DNA of 48,610 bases from Oscillospiraceae bacterium (GCA_017396665.1 JAFQLH010000044.1:1-48610), one strand, 5' to 3'. Positions 9,187 to 18,059 are shown, counted from the stretch's first letter. Numbers and translations are program-made. Notes: generated by a model from the letters alone, not told the origin.

Positions 9187-10203
9187 ATGGCAAATCCAAT
9201 AGCACTCGTTACTAAGCTCGCAAAGGAAGGTATCCTAGACAGCGAAAGCCTGAAGGAGCTTATCGAAGCAAGAAATGAGGGGCTCGAATCCTTTATATCA
9301 GTTAAGGCAAGAAAGGTCCTCTCTGAAAAGCTTGGAAACAAAATCACAATCAAGGGAAGAATCAGTCTTACAAACCGTTGCAAGAGCGATTGCTTCTTCT
9401 GCGGAATAAGAAAAAGCAATATGAACTGCGACCGCTATATGCTCACAAAGGAGCAGGTGGAGGAAAGAGTAAAGCTCGGCTACGATAACGGTATCAGACG
9501 CTTTGAATTAAGCTCAGGCGAAACAGATGATATCGCAGATGCTGATATATGTAATATCATAAGCTCTCTCAAGGAAAGCTACCCCGATATAACAATCGAG
9601 CTGTCACTGGGCGAAAAGAAGTATTCAAGCTACCTGTCATATTTCAGAGCAGGTGCAAAGGGCTATAACCTTCGTTTTGAAAACTCAGACGCCGAGGGCT
9701 ACTCAAGACTCTGCCCGATGGGCTCTATCGACAACAGACGAATCTGTATCGCATACTTAAAGCAGGTCGGCTTTGATATGGGAACAGGCTTCCTCGTAGG
9801 TGCTCCGTTCGGAAGCAACGATATCAACGCAGGCAACCTCCTCTATGTAAAGGAAACAGAACCAAGCTGTATAGATATCGCTCCGTTTGTTCCGCACCCC
9901 GATACACCGCTTGCAAAGTTCAAGCCGGGGAAAGCAGATAAAACTCTGTTTATGATTGCAATGCTCAGACTTATCTGCCCGACAGCAGATATCGTCGCAA
10001 ATGAAGCCCTCGATGTCCTTCTCGAAAAAGGCAGAAAGAAGGCTGTTACATACGGCGCTAATGTCGTTACAGTTTCGCTCGACAGTGAAAACGCATGCGA
10101 GGTAAGGTCGCTCTACGGCAAGGAAATCCCGTACGAAGAGCCTGAAAAGACTATCGCTTCCGTAAGAAACAAAATCGTAAAGCTCGGCTTTGAAGCTGTC
10201 TGA
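9187..10203 (+). CDS. hydE: [FeFe]-hydrogenase maturation radical SAM protein HydE
   Basis: Radical S-adenosylmethionine enzyme that helps build the diiron subcluster of the [FeFe]-hydrogenase H-cluster. The cluster-binding CX3CX2C motif is NRCKSDCFFCGI with Cys65, 69 and 72, followed by NMNCDRYMLTKEQV and the FELSSGE strand. Length 338 aa fits HydE/BioB-like proteins. An in-frame ATG at 9163 overlaps the reductase gene, but AAGGAAG just before 9187 supports the later start. It is followed directly by hydF. HydG and hydrogenase subunits are not in the window, so they must lie elsewhere if the pathway is complete. Confidence 0.93.
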   Translation: MANPIALVTKLAKEGILDSESLKELIEARNEGLESFISVKARKVLSEKLGNKITIKGRISLTNRCKSDCFFCGIRKSNMNCDRYMLTKEQVEERVKLGYDNGIRRFELSSGETDDIADADICNIISSLKESYPDITIELSLGEKKYSSYLSYFRAGAKGYNLRFENSDAEGYSRLCPMGSIDNRRICIAYLKQVGFDMGTGFLVGAPFGSNDINAGNLLYVKETEPSCIDIAPFVPHPDTPLAKFKPGKADKTLFMIAMLRLICPTADIVANEALDVLLEKGRKKAVTYGANVVTVSLDSENACEVRSLYGKEIPYEEPEKTIASVRNKIVKLGFEAV

Positions 10204-10220
10204 AAAAAGAGGTGTGACAA

Positions 10221-11411
10221 TTGAGTCTTAATTCAACTCCGCTCGCAAACAGAATCCATATCGGAATATTCGGAAGAAGAAATGCAGGTAAATCAAGCCT
10301 CATAAATGCCCTCACAGGACAAAGCCTCGCTATCGTGTCTGATGTCGCAGGAACAACAACAGACCCGGTTTCAAAGGCTATGGAGCTGCTGCCGCTGGGA
10401 CCCGTCGTTATTACAGATACAGCAGGTATCGACGACGTCGGAGAGCTCGGACAAAAGAGAGTAGAAAAATCACTCTCAACCCTCTCCAGAACGGATATCG
10501 CAGTTTTTGTCATTCCCGCAGGTGAGGAAATTTCCGACGACGATGCAAAGCTACTTTTCCGTATCGCACAGATGAATATCCCGCTCATAAAGGTCAGAAC
10601 AAAGTGCGATATCACAAACAGCTTTGATTCAGTCGACGGATATGTCTGCGTAAGCTCTGCAACAGGACAGGGAATCGACGAGCTCAAAAAAGCATTGACG
10701 CTCGCAGTTCCCGACGAAAAGCAAAGCTTCCTCGTGAGCGATTTGCTGGATATGGGCGATATAATCCTGCTGGTAATCCCGATAGACGAGTCTGCACCAA
10801 AGGGAAGACTTATCCTCCCTCAGCAGCAGGTTATAAGAGATGCACTCGATTGCGGTGCCGTGCCGATTTGTACAAAGCCTGAAACACTTACCGAAACACT
10901 CTCAAAGCTTTCGGTGAAGCCAAAGCTCATCGTTACAGATTCGCAGGTGTTCGGCGAGGTCGCAAAGCTTGTTCCGGAAGATATCCCGCTCACCTCGTTT
11001 TCAATTCTTATGGCAAGATTCAAGGGTATTCTTGACCTTGCCTATAACGCAGTAATGTCAATCGAAAAGCTTGAAAACGGGGATAAGGTCCTCATCTCAG
11101 AGGGCTGTACCCACCATAGACAGTGTAAGGATATAGGCTCTGTCAAGCTTCCCGCATGGATAAGAAAGCATACAGGAAAGGAGCTTTCTTTTGAGTTTTC
11201 AAGCGGAAACGACTTTCCGACAGATTTGTCAGAGTATAAGCTGGTAGTCCATTGCGGCGGCTGTATGCTCCCCGAAAGAGAAGTGTCCTACCGCTATAAA
11301 TCAGCAAAAGCACAAAACGTGCCTATCACAAACTACGGAACACTCATAGCCTATATGAACGGAATACTTGAGCGTACCGTAAAACCGCTTAATATAAATA
11401 AGCCGGTATAA
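10221..11411 (+). CDS. hydF: [FeFe]-hydrogenase maturation GTPase HydF
   Basis: GTPase and scaffold that carries the assembled diiron precursor to the apo-hydrogenase. The start is TTG, after AAAGAGGTG. The N-terminal G domain has G1 GRRNAGKS (18-25), the TTTDP switch I and DTAGIDD. The C-terminal cluster domain supplies Cys296 in CTHH, and Cys345 and Cys348 in HCGGC, the known iron-sulfur ligands. Length 396 aa is typical. It stands 17 bp after hydE and is probably cotranscribed. No terminator is visible after it; the next plus-strand gene begins 326 bp later. Confidence 0.94.
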   Translation: MSLNSTPLANRIHIGIFGRRNAGKSSLINALTGQSLAIVSDVAGTTTDPVSKAMELLPLGPVVITDTAGIDDVGELGQKRVEKSLSTLSRTDIAVFVIPAGEEISDDDAKLLFRIAQMNIPLIKVRTKCDITNSFDSVDGYVCVSSATGQGIDELKKALTLAVPDEKQSFLVSDLLDMGDIILLVIPIDESAPKGRLILPQQQVIRDALDCGAVPICTKPETLTETLSKLSVKPKLIVTDSQVFGEVAKLVPEDIPLTSFSILMARFKGILDLAYNAVMSIEKLENGDKVLISEGCTHHRQCKDIGSVKLPAWIRKHTGKELSFEFSSGNDFPTDLSEYKLVVHCGGCMLPEREVSYRYKSAKAQNVPITNYGTLIAYMNGILERTVKPLNINKPV

Positions 11412-11443
11412 CAAGTAAAGCTGCAATACCGACTTATTCTGAA

Positions 11444-11632
11444 CTATTTCTTGTTTTCGTCAACTCTGTGCTTTGCACAGATGACGTTTTCTTCGCTGAC
11501 GTTGTAAACTCTGCCGTTTTGTGCAGTGTAGTTGTCAGTGATAATGTTGGTGATACCCTCAGGATAAACACTGCGTCTGGGACGGTATATCTTTGTCCCG
11601 TCAGAAGCAGTCTGAGTGTGTTTTATCTCCAT
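11444..11632 (-). CDS. Small protein of unknown function, 62 aa
   Basis: On the minus strand a GAAAGG ribosome binding site and an extended -10 promoter (TGGTATAAT, 11691-11699) precede an ATG at 11632. The product is polar and basic, beginning MEIKHTQTASDGTKIY, with RPRRSVYPEG and a cysteine in NVICAKHRV. No membrane segment is seen. It is convergent with hydF and divergent from the membrane protein at 11738. The separate promoter makes it a likely real gene. No family is recognised. Confidence 0.65.
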   Translation of the reverse strand: MEIKHTQTASDGTKIYRPRRSVYPEGITNIITDNYTAQNGRVYNVSEENVICAKHRVDENKK

Positions 11633-11690
11633 GCTATCATTCCTTTCTTTCTATTATTATTAGAAGAATGACAGCACATATCCTAATTAA

Positions 11691-11699
11691 ATTATACCA
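11691..11699 (-). promoter_or_regulatory. Extended -10 promoter for the 62-aa minus-strand gene
   Basis: Read on the minus strand this is TGGTATAAT, a full -10 with the extended TGn element. No good -35 is seen 16-18 bases upstream. Confidence 0.5.
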
Positions 11700-11737
11700 T
11701 AAGGCATATTCTTATTGCCTTCTGAAAGGACTTTATA

Positions 11738-12307
11738 ATGGGACTTTTAAATAACTCTCAGCTCGCAAAACGTTCATATCTCCAGATGCTCGGAAGATTC
11801 TTAGGCTCGTGGTTTATAGGCTTCAGTTTCGCTCTGTTCTATGTGTTTATGTACAGAGTCCTCGGAGTCTTCGGAAATATCGCATTCGGCTTTTGTGCAA
11901 TGGGCTGTATGCTCTGCCTGTATGCCGATTACTGCCTCAAGCTCGGCGGAAAAATGAGCGGAAACGTAAGACTCCACGGAGAAAAGGAAAGACCGAAGTT
12001 CGGCTTGTTCCTCGGTGTTCTGTCAACTATCCCATATTACATTACATATGTGGTGCTCTGGTGCTCAAAGCTCGGCGTAATAGGAAATTTCCTCGGCTGG
12101 TTCAAGCTTATCAATTCACCGTACCTGCCGATTATCGAGCTCTTTGCAAGCACTAAAACAGTTGCCGCAGAGGTTTCTGTGCAGAAAATGATTGTAATAG
12201 GTCTTCTGCCGCTTGTAAGCGTCGCAGTGTGTCATATGTGCTATAAGATAAGCTATGAGCGTATCGATGTCGCACAGAAGGTGCTCTATAAGAAAAGAGA
12301 AGATTAA
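11738..12307 (+). CDS. Four-helix membrane protein of unknown function
   Basis: The 189-residue protein has hydrophobic segments at about 20-38, 42-65, 88-109 and 150-168, with short charged loops and a lysine-rich C terminus (KVLYKKRED), so it is an integral membrane protein. GAAAGGAC precedes the ATG. It ends just before a long hairpin that it shares with the minus-strand gene at 12385-12558. I do not recognise the family, and the neighbours (hydF to the left, acetyltransferase to the right) give no clear hint of function. Confidence 0.75.
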   Translation: MGLLNNSQLAKRSYLQMLGRFLGSWFIGFSFALFYVFMYRVLGVFGNIAFGFCAMGCMLCLYADYCLKLGGKMSGNVRLHGEKERPKFGLFLGVLSTIPYYITYVVLWCSKLGVIGNFLGWFKLINSPYLPIIELFASTKTVAAEVSVQKMIVIGLLPLVSVAVCHMCYKISYERIDVAQKVLYKKRED

Positions 12308-12315
12308 AATGCTTT

Positions 12316-12387
12316 GCCCTGTCTTTTTAAGAGTAATATCCGTATAGAATTACTATATGAATATTACCCTTGAAGACAGGGCTTTTA
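12316..12387. terminator. Long bidirectional terminator hairpin
   Basis: GCCCTGTCTT (12316-12325) pairs with AAGACAGGGC (12373-12382), and inside it AAGAGTAATAT pairs with ATATTACCCTT with one mismatch. TTTTA follows. The stop codon of the minus-strand gene (12385-12387) lies in the T-run, so the hairpin serves both converging genes. Confidence 0.8.
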
Positions 12388-12558
12388 TTGCATCATAGAG
12401 CCTAAATCGTCCATGACATCTCCGATTGCCTTTATGGCTCTTGCCGTGTTGGACTTGAGCTTGCGCTTTTCCTTTGCCGAGGAATTGGCAACAGTATATG
12501 CAACCGCACCTGCAGTCATTCCCACAGCTACGCCCTTTGCAATAGATGAAAGCTTCAT
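12385..12558 (-). CDS. Small membrane-associated protein, 57 aa, YtxH-like layout
   Basis: Read on the minus strand, AAAGGACAG precedes an ATG at 12558 and the frame runs 57 codons to a TAA in the shared terminator. Residues 7-25 (AKGVAVGMTAGAVAYTVAN) are small and hydrophobic, consistent with a single membrane helix. A basic stretch KEKRKLKSNTARAIKAI and a short amphipathic tail ending MDDLGSMMQ follow. The layout resembles YtxH-type stress proteins, but the match is by pattern only. Confidence 0.65.
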   Translation of the reverse strand: MKLSSIAKGVAVGMTAGAVAYTVANSSAKEKRKLKSNTARAIKAIGDVMDDLGSMMQ

Positions 12559-12632
12559 ATAATCACTGTCCTTTCAAAAAAGCTTGCGTATGTATTATGT
12601 GCAGTGAAATGTGTCAAATTCGCAAAGTCCCA

Positions 12633-12661
12633 TTGAAACTGCCTTGGAAATGTGTTATAAT
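12633..12661 (+). promoter_or_regulatory. Sigma-A promoter for the GNAT gene
   Basis: TTGAAA (12633-12638), a 17-base spacer and TATAAT (12656-12661) with an extended TGT just before. It lies inside the longest reading frame, so the upstream GTG at 12611 cannot be the start. Confidence 0.8.
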
Positions 12662-12697
12662 ATCCCGTGTAATTTTTTCAAAAACGAGGTGCGGAAA

Positions 12698-13147
12698 ATG
12701 AATGTCAAGCTTTTTGATAAAAACGATATGAGCGAAATGCTCAGACTCAGACAGGAGCTTATAAGAAGCGTCAGAAACGATAATACTATAACACTGAGCG
12801 ACGATTTTCTGAATATAACAAAAGACTATCTCAGTACAGATAACAGCATCTCAGCTATCGCTTATGATAACGATAAAGCAGTAGGCTGTGCAACGCTCTG
12901 CCTCATAAAGCTTATCCCTACAGCCGACCATCCGACAGGTGTCCGTGCCCACCTTATGAATGTCTATGTCGATGAAAACTGCAGAAGACAGGGAATCGCA
13001 AGAGAAATGCTCACGCTCCTTTTAGCCAAGGCGAAGGAAAAAGGCGTGACAGGTGTTTCCCTCGACGCAACAGAAAGCGGAAAGCCCCTCTATGAAGCAC
13101 TCGGTTTCAGAGCGTCAAATGAGCATATGGAGATAAAAATCAGTTAA
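12698..13147 (+). CDS. GNAT-family N-acetyltransferase
   Basis: The 149-residue protein has the GNAT fold: AIAYDNDKAVGCATL (strands 2-4), MNVYVDENCRRQGIAREML, where the acetyl-CoA loop Q/RxxGxA reads RRQGIA, and a C-terminal GVSLDATESGKPLYEALGF ending typical of the family. Substrate cannot be told from sequence. The ATG at 12698 is preceded by CGAGGTG and is about 35 bases downstream of a good promoter, so this is a single-gene unit or the first of one. No terminator is evident after it. Confidence 0.85.
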   Translation: MNVKLFDKNDMSEMLRLRQELIRSVRNDNTITLSDDFLNITKDYLSTDNSISAIAYDNDKAVGCATLCLIKLIPTADHPTGVRAHLMNVYVDENCRRQGIAREMLTLLLAKAKEKGVTGVSLDATESGKPLYEALGFRASNEHMEIKIS

Positions 13148-13196
13148 ATTGCTATAAAATCACGCCTGCTTTTTGTGAAGTTTGTTATTTAGAATA

Positions 13197-13228
13197 TTGA
13201 CTTTGCAAAGCGTTTTAGGTATTATAAT
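13197..13228 (+). promoter_or_regulatory. Sigma-A promoter for the antiporter gene
   Basis: TTGACT (13197-13202) is 17 bases from TATTAT (13220-13225); an overlapping TATAAT lies at 13223-13228. Confidence 0.65.
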
Positions 13229-13293
13229 TATAGTGTAAGCCGTCTTTGAATTGCGGCTTATTTTATTGCTTTTCAAGAAAGAGAGTTTTTACA

Positions 13294-14586
13294 ATGACTA
13301 TACTTTTACCTGTTTCAATAGCCCTTCTTACAGGACTTATGATGACAAGAGCCTTCAAGCCGCTGAGACTTCCGTCTGTTACCGCATACCTTATCGCAGG
13401 CGTCATAATAGGACCGTACTGCCTCGGTGCACTCGGCGTAGACGGACTCGGCTTTACTTCGCTTTCCCAGGTCGAAGGACTGGGCGCAGTTTCACAGATT
13501 GCCCTTGGCTTTATCGCATTCTCTATTGGAAATGAATTCAGACTCAAGGACTTAAAGCAGATAGGTAAGCAGGCTTTTATTATAGGTATATTCCAGGCAC
13601 TCGCCGCAACACTCCTCGTTGACCTCGCACTGCTTGTTGTCCACCTTATTATGCCGGATAAGATTTCTCTTGCACAGGTGCTTACATTGGGTGCAATCGC
13701 AACCGCAACTGCCCCTGCTGCTACGCTTATGGTCGTAAGACAGTATAAGGCAAAGGGTAAGCTTACAAATCTCCTTCTGCCGATTGTTGCCTTAGACGAC
13801 GCTGTCGGACTTATCGTTTTTGCAGTGTCCTTCGGCGTAGCAAAAACACTCGTTGTCGGAAAGCTCGATATAATCTCTATCCTCGTAAACCCGTTTATAG
13901 AAATAATTCTGTCGCTCCTTCTCGGTGCGATTATGGGCTATATCCTTACCCAGCTCGAAAAGATGTTCAACTCAAATACAAACCGTCTTAATATGACAAT
14001 CGCCTTTGTGTTTATGACTGTCGCACTCTCAACTCTTAAGTTTGAAATCGGCAAGGTGCATATCGGCTTCTCATCACTCCTCGTTTGTATGATGCTCGGA
14101 ACTGTGTTCTGCAATATCTGTCCGCTGTCGCACGACCTTATGGGCGCAACGGATAAGTGGACATCTCCGCTGTTCGCTCTCTTCTTTGTTATAAGCGGTG
14201 CAGAGCTTGAGCTGTCTGTGTTCACGGATGCCGCAATCGTTGGAATAGGTATCGTTTATATACTGTTCAGATGTGCAGGTAAGTATTCCGGTACATTCCT
14301 CAGTGCGAAGGCTACCCACTGCGACAGCAAAACCTGCAAGTTCTTAGGTATCACTCTCTTCCCGCAAGCAGGTGTCGCACTCGGAATGTGTGCAACCGCA
14401 ATGCAGCTCGGCGAGCAGGGTGTACTTATCAGAAATATCACTCTCTTCGCAGTGCTTATCTATGAAATATTAGGACCTATGTTTACAAAAATGGCTCTCA
14501 CAGCATCAGGCGATATCCAGCCTATGTCTGATGAGGTCAAGAACCGCCGTAACAATAAGCTTAAAGAGGCAAGCGAGAAAAACTAA
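13294..14586 (+). CDS. Cation/proton antiporter, CPA2 (KefB/NapA-like) membrane domain
   Basis: Predicted secondary transporter of the monovalent cation:proton antiporter-2 superfamily, 430 aa, about 12 membrane helices. Family signs are the N-terminal FKPLRLPSVTAYLIAGVIIGPY, the repeated GFIAFSIGNEFRLKDL helix, and LPIVALDDAVGLIVF, where the paired aspartates match the ion-binding site of the NapA/KefB fold. The C terminus ends in a short charged tail with no TrkA/RCK regulatory domain. The ATG at 13294 follows AAGAAAGAGAG; the longer frame begins close to the promoter and is rejected. It precedes trmL by 12 bp. Confidence 0.9.
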   Translation: MTILLPVSIALLTGLMMTRAFKPLRLPSVTAYLIAGVIIGPYCLGALGVDGLGFTSLSQVEGLGAVSQIALGFIAFSIGNEFRLKDLKQIGKQAFIIGIFQALAATLLVDLALLVVHLIMPDKISLAQVLTLGAIATATAPAATLMVVRQYKAKGKLTNLLLPIVALDDAVGLIVFAVSFGVAKTLVVGKLDIISILVNPFIEIILSLLLGAIMGYILTQLEKMFNSNTNRLNMTIAFVFMTVALSTLKFEIGKVHIGFSSLLVCMMLGTVFCNICPLSHDLMGATDKWTSPLFALFFVISGAELELSVFTDAAIVGIGIVYILFRCAGKYSGTFLSAKATHCDSKTCKFLGITLFPQAGVALGMCATAMQLGEQGVLIRNITLFAVLIYEILGPMFTKMALTASGDIQPMSDEVKNRRNNKLKEASEKN

Positions 14587-14598
14587 GGAGGGGAAGCT

Positions 14599-15096
14599 TT
14601 GGCAAATCTCAATATCGTTCTCGTTGAACCGCAGATTCCCCAGAACACAGGAAACATCTCCCGTACCTGTGCCGTAACAGGTGCAACACTCCACCTCGTT
14701 AAGCCCTACGGCTTTACGATTTCTGATAAACAGCTCAAAAGAGCAGGACTCGACTATTGGGACAAGCTCACTATATTCGAGTACGAAAGCTTAGAGGACT
14801 TCCTTTTGAAGAATAAAAACGAAAAGCTGTTCTTCTTTACAACAAAGGGCAAGAAAACTCATAGCGATGCCTCGTACCCCGATAACGCATTTCTGGTGTT
14901 CGGCAGAGAGGATAAGGGACTTCCCGAAAGCCTTCTTTATGATAACCCCGATAGCTGTGTCAGAATACCTATGCGAAACGACTTGAGGTCTCTGAACCTC
15001 TCAAACAGCGTCGCAATCGCTACCTATGAGGTCTTAAGACAGTGGGACTATCCCGACCTTAACCGTGAAGGAAAGCTCACTCAGTATGAGTGGTAG
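14599..15096 (+). CDS. trmL: tRNA (cytidine(34)-2'-O)-methyltransferase TrmL
   Basis: SPOUT-class methyltransferase that adds a 2'-O-methyl group at the wobble base of tRNA-Leu isoacceptors. The start is TTG after AGGAGG (14586-14591). The 165-residue protein has NIVLVEPQIPQNTGNISRTC at its N terminus, the knot motifs LVFGREDKGLPE and IPMRNDLRSLNLSNSVAIATYE, all diagnostic. Length is normal. It follows the antiporter closely and may share its transcript. A separate promoter for pgk lies just downstream. Confidence 0.95.
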   Translation: MANLNIVLVEPQIPQNTGNISRTCAVTGATLHLVKPYGFTISDKQLKRAGLDYWDKLTIFEYESLEDFLLKNKNEKLFFFTTKGKKTHSDASYPDNAFLVFGREDKGLPESLLYDNPDSCVRIPMRNDLRSLNLSNSVAIATYEVLRQWDYPDLNREGKLTQYEW

Positions 15097-15135
15097 GAAG
15101 TCAGGCTTTAAGCTCCAAAATTTATTAAAAATCTC

Positions 15136-15164
15136 TTGCATTTTATGAGAGAATGTAGTACAAT
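15136..15164 (+). promoter_or_regulatory. Sigma-A promoter for pgk
   Basis: TTGCAT (15136-15141), 17-base spacer, TACAAT (15159-15164). The leader to the pgk start is about 65 bases. Confidence 0.7.
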
Positions 15165-15235
15165 ATAAGGGTAGTGTTGTTAAGTTTTTAACAGCCAAAA
15201 AATCCAATACAAATTTCAGAGAGGATGTCAAAGTT

Positions 15236-16450
15236 ATGGCAGGATTAAACAAAATCACAGTTGAAGATTTAAACGTCAAGGGCAAGAAGGTTCTCGTAAG
15301 AGTTGACTTCAATGTTCCGCTTAAGGATGGCGTTATCACAAACGATAACAGAATTACAGCAGCTCTCCCAACAATCAATAAGCTCACAGAAAACGGAGCT
15401 AAGGTTGTTCTCTGCTCACACCTCGGCAAGCCAAAGAACGGCCCTGAGGATAAGTTCTCACTCGCACCTGCTGCTGCAAGACTTGCAGAGCTCGTAACAG
15501 CTAAGGTTACATTCGCTAAGGATGATACAGTTGTTGGCGAAAACGCTAAGAAGGCAGTTGCTGAAATGGGCGAGGGCGATATCGTTGTTCTCGAAAACAC
15601 AAGATTCAGAGGCGCTGAAGAAACAAAGAACGGCGAAGAATTCGCTAAGGAGCTCGCTGAGCTCGTTGACGGCGAAGTGTTCGTAATGGACGCTTTCGGT
15701 TCTGCTCATAGAGCACATGCTTCTACAGCAGGCGTTACAAAGTTCGTTAAGGAAACAGCAGTAGGTTACCTCATGCAGAAGGAAATCAACTTCCTCGGCA
15801 ACGCTGTTGAAGACCCTGTAAGACCTTTCGTTGCTATCCTCGGCGGTGCTAAGGTTGCAGACAAGCTCAACGTAATCAACAACCTCATCGAAAAGTGCGA
15901 TACACTTATCATCGGTGGCGGTATGGCTTATACATTCCTCAAGGCTCAGGGCAAGGAAATCGGCACATCTCTCGTTGACGATACAAAGCTCGACTACTGC
16001 AAGGAAATGATTGAAAAGGCAGCTAAGGCCGGCAAGAAGCTTCTTCTCCCTGTTGATACAACAATCACAAAGAGCTTCCCGGACCCAATCGATGCCGAAA
16101 TCGAAGTTGAAGTTTCCGAAACAATCCCAGCAGATATGATGGGTCTTGACATCGGTACAAAGACTCAGGAGCTCTACGCAGAAGCAGTTAAGAGCGCTAA
16201 GACAGTTGTATGGAACGGTCCTATGGGCGTGTTCGAAAACCCAATTCTCGCAAAGGGTACAATCGCAGTTGCTAAGTCACTCGCTGAAACAGATGCTACA
16301 ACAATCATCGGCGGCGGCGACTCTGCAGCAGCAGTTATCAGCCTCGGCTTTGCTGATAAGATGAGCCACATCTCAACAGGTGGCGGCGCTTCACTTGAGT
16401 ACCTCGAGGGTAAGGTTCTCCCGGGAATCGACGTAATCGCTGACAAGTAA
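15236..16450 (+). CDS. pgk: Phosphoglycerate kinase
   Basis: Glycolytic enzyme that transfers phosphate from 1,3-bisphosphoglycerate to ADP. The 404-residue protein has the N-terminal [16 protein letters not shown] substrate motif, [25 protein letters not shown] and the C-terminal nucleotide loop GGGDSAAAV. Codon use is strongly biased toward a few codons (for example GCT, CTC, AAG), more than in its neighbours, as expected for a highly expressed gene. It has its own promoter and a strong terminator at 16458-16495, so it is a single-gene unit. No gap gene is next to it. Confidence 0.97.
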   Translation: MAGLNKITVEDLNVKGKKVLVRVDFNVPLKDGVITNDNRITAALPTINKLTENGAKVVLCSHLGKPKNGPEDKFSLAPAAARLAELVTAKVTFAKDDTVVGENAKKAVAEMGEGDIVVLENTRFRGAEETKNGEEFAKELAELVDGEVFVMDAFGSAHRAHASTAGVTKFVKETAVGYLMQKEINFLGNAVEDPVRPFVAILGGAKVADKLNVINNLIEKCDTLIIGGGMAYTFLKAQGKEIGTSLVDDTKLDYCKEMIEKAAKAGKKLLLPVDTTITKSFPDPIDAEIEVEVSETIPADMMGLDIGTKTQELYAEAVKSAKTVVWNGPMGVFENPILAKGTIAVAKSLAETDATTIIGGGDSAAAVISLGFADKMSHISTGGGASLEYLEGKVLPGIDVIADK

Positions 16451-16457
16451 TTATTTA

Positions 16458-16495
16458 AGAGCAGATACCCCGTAGTGAGTGTCTGCTCTTTTTTT
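16458..16495 (+). terminator. Intrinsic terminator of pgk
   Basis: AGAGCAGATA (16458-16467) pairs with TGTCTGCTCT (16480-16489) with one wobble pair, followed by a run of T. Confidence 0.9.
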
Positions 16496-16511
16496 AACAG
16501 AGGAGTATGCT

Positions 16512-17189
16512 ATGTATTATGCACTTTTTGAATCGGGACATTTAGGAAGCGATATCATAAAGTTTCTGCTTGTGATGTTTGCCCTCGGCTATGTTCTCAG
16601 GCTGCTGGTTATCGCTGTAAGTTTTCTTCGTATGCGACTTTGCGACAAGGAAGGCTTCGACAGGTATCTTGCTGAAAACGAGATAAAGCTCACCGATGCT
16701 TTTAATCCGTTTTCTAAAAAGGACTTTTTCCCCGGCAGAAGCTCTCCTGTAAGGGATACAAGCGAGGATGACAATAAAAAGGTCCTGTGCAAAGCAACCG
16801 CCAGAGTTATAGGTAAACAGGAAGTCAAGGCCTACGGTACCGACGAGGAGGGCAGACCGACTACGCATGTAACCTATCAGCTCAGGGTAAAGTTTTACGT
16901 CGGAAACACCGCAGCAACAGCCTCGCTGGGCTCTGCTACATATGACGAAACAGTTGAGATTTATTATAATAAAGACGATTTGACCGAGGTGTATCTTACC
17001 TCTGACGAAAGATTTAAAACAGGCTTTACAATGGCGGATTTCACCTTTGAGGGAATAAGAAGGGCTAAGGATAAAGTGGGCGATAAAATCATGGATGCCG
17101 CTCAGAAGAATATCATTGTCAATATAATTGTGAATGTCGTATCCATATTGATTTTAGTGCTTGTAGCAAAGCTCAATAGTTCTTTGTAA
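16512..17189 (+). CDS. Membrane protein of unknown function, 225 aa
   Basis: An ATG at 16512 follows AGAGGAG; a longer frame from a GTG at 16479 lies in the pgk terminator and is rejected. There is a membrane helix at about residues 14-39 and another near the C terminus (about 199-221). Between them is a soluble part with a beta-rich core (KATARVIGKQEVKAYG, THVTYQLRVKFYVGN, YDETVEIYYNKDDLTEVYL). That core resembles the beta domain of DUF3592-like proteins, but I cannot confirm the family. It sits between pgk and tpiA on the same strand and is followed by the tpiA promoter. Confidence 0.75.
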   Translation: MYYALFESGHLGSDIIKFLLVMFALGYVLRLLVIAVSFLRMRLCDKEGFDRYLAENEIKLTDAFNPFSKKDFFPGRSSPVRDTSEDDNKKVLCKATARVIGKQEVKAYGTDEEGRPTTHVTYQLRVKFYVGNTAATASLGSATYDETVEIYYNKDDLTEVYLTSDERFKTGFTMADFTFEGIRRAKDKVGDKIMDAAQKNIIVNIIVNVVSILILVLVAKLNSSL

Positions 17190-17191
17190 CA

Positions 17192-17220
17192 TTGACAAAG
17201 CATTAACATTGTGGTAAAAT
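17192..17220 (+). promoter_or_regulatory. Sigma-A promoter for tpiA
   Basis: TTGACA (17192-17197), a 17-base spacer and TAAAAT (17215-17220) preceded by extended TGG. Nearly full consensus, as expected for a glycolytic gene. Confidence 0.88.
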
Positions 17221-17282
17221 GTATATGGCTTAAAAGCCGAAAATTAAGGTAATAATATTTTTATAAAAGGAGTTAATGTAAA

Positions 17283-18059
17283 ATGAAAAAGTCAGTAAGA
17301 AAGGCAATTATCGCAGGCAACTGGAAGATGAACAAGACAAGACCTGAGGCTAAGGAGCTTTTGGAAGCTATCAAGCCACTCGTTGCAAACGCTGAAGGTA
17401 ATGTAGAGGTTATCGCTTGCGTACCTTACACAAACCTTGAAACAGCCGTAAACACAGTTGCAGGCTCAAATGTAAAGATTGGTGCAGAGAACGTTCACTT
17501 TGAAAAGAGCGGTGCTTTCACAGGCGAAATCTCTGCTGATATGCTCACAGAAATCGGCGTAGAGTACGTTGTTATCGGACATAGCGAAAGAAGACAGTAC
17601 TTCGGCGAAACAGACGAAACTGTTAACAAGAGAACAAAGGCTGCTCTCGCTGCAGGACTCAAGCCAACCGTTTGCGTTGGCGAGCTTCTCTGGGAGAGGG
17701 AAACAGGCATCACAGAGGAAGTTATCGCTAGACAGATTAAGCTCGACCTCTACGATGTTTCTGCTGAAGATGTAAAGAAGACAGTTATCGCTTACGAGCC
17801 GGTATGGGCTATCGGTACAGGCAAGACTGCTACTGCTGACCAGGCTGAAGAGGCTTGTGCTTTCATCAGAGCAACTCTCGCTAAGCTTTATGACGATGCT
17901 ACAGCTCAGGCTGTTACAATCCAGTACGGCGGTTCTATGAACGCTGCAAACGCTGCTGAGCTTCTCTCCAAGGAGAACGTTGACGGCGGTCTTATCGGCG
18001 GTGCTTCACTCAAGGCTGCTGACTTCAACACAATCGTTCAGGCTGCTATCAACGGCTAG
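17283..18059 (+). CDS. tpiA: Triose-phosphate isomerase
   Basis: Interconverts dihydroxyacetone phosphate and glyceraldehyde 3-phosphate. The 258-residue protein has AGNWKMNK with the substrate lysine, VIGHSERR with the catalytic histidine, the AYEPVWAIGTGKTA loop with the catalytic glutamate, and IQYGGSMN near the C terminus. Start ATG follows AAAGGAG. The stop TAG abuts the structured repeat array, which fills the gap to gpmI, so the two genes are probably on one transcript and the repeats sit in its intercistronic region. Confidence 0.97.
   Translation: MKKSVRKAIIAGNWKMNKTRPEAKELLEAIKPLVANAEGNVEVIACVPYTNLETAVNTVAGSNVKIGAENVHFEKSGAFTGEISADMLTEIGVEYVVIGHSERRQYFGETDETVNKRTKAALAAGLKPTVCVGELLWERETGITEEVIARQIKLDLYDVSAEDVKKTVIAYEPVWAIGTGKTATADQAEEACAFIRATLAKLYDDATAQAVTIQYGGSMNAANAAELLSKENVDGGLIGGASLKAADFNTIVQAAING

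Noticed and set aside
12611-12697. GTG start for the GNAT gene
   Set aside because: The region holds the -35 and -10 of its promoter, and no ribosome binding site precedes the GTG.
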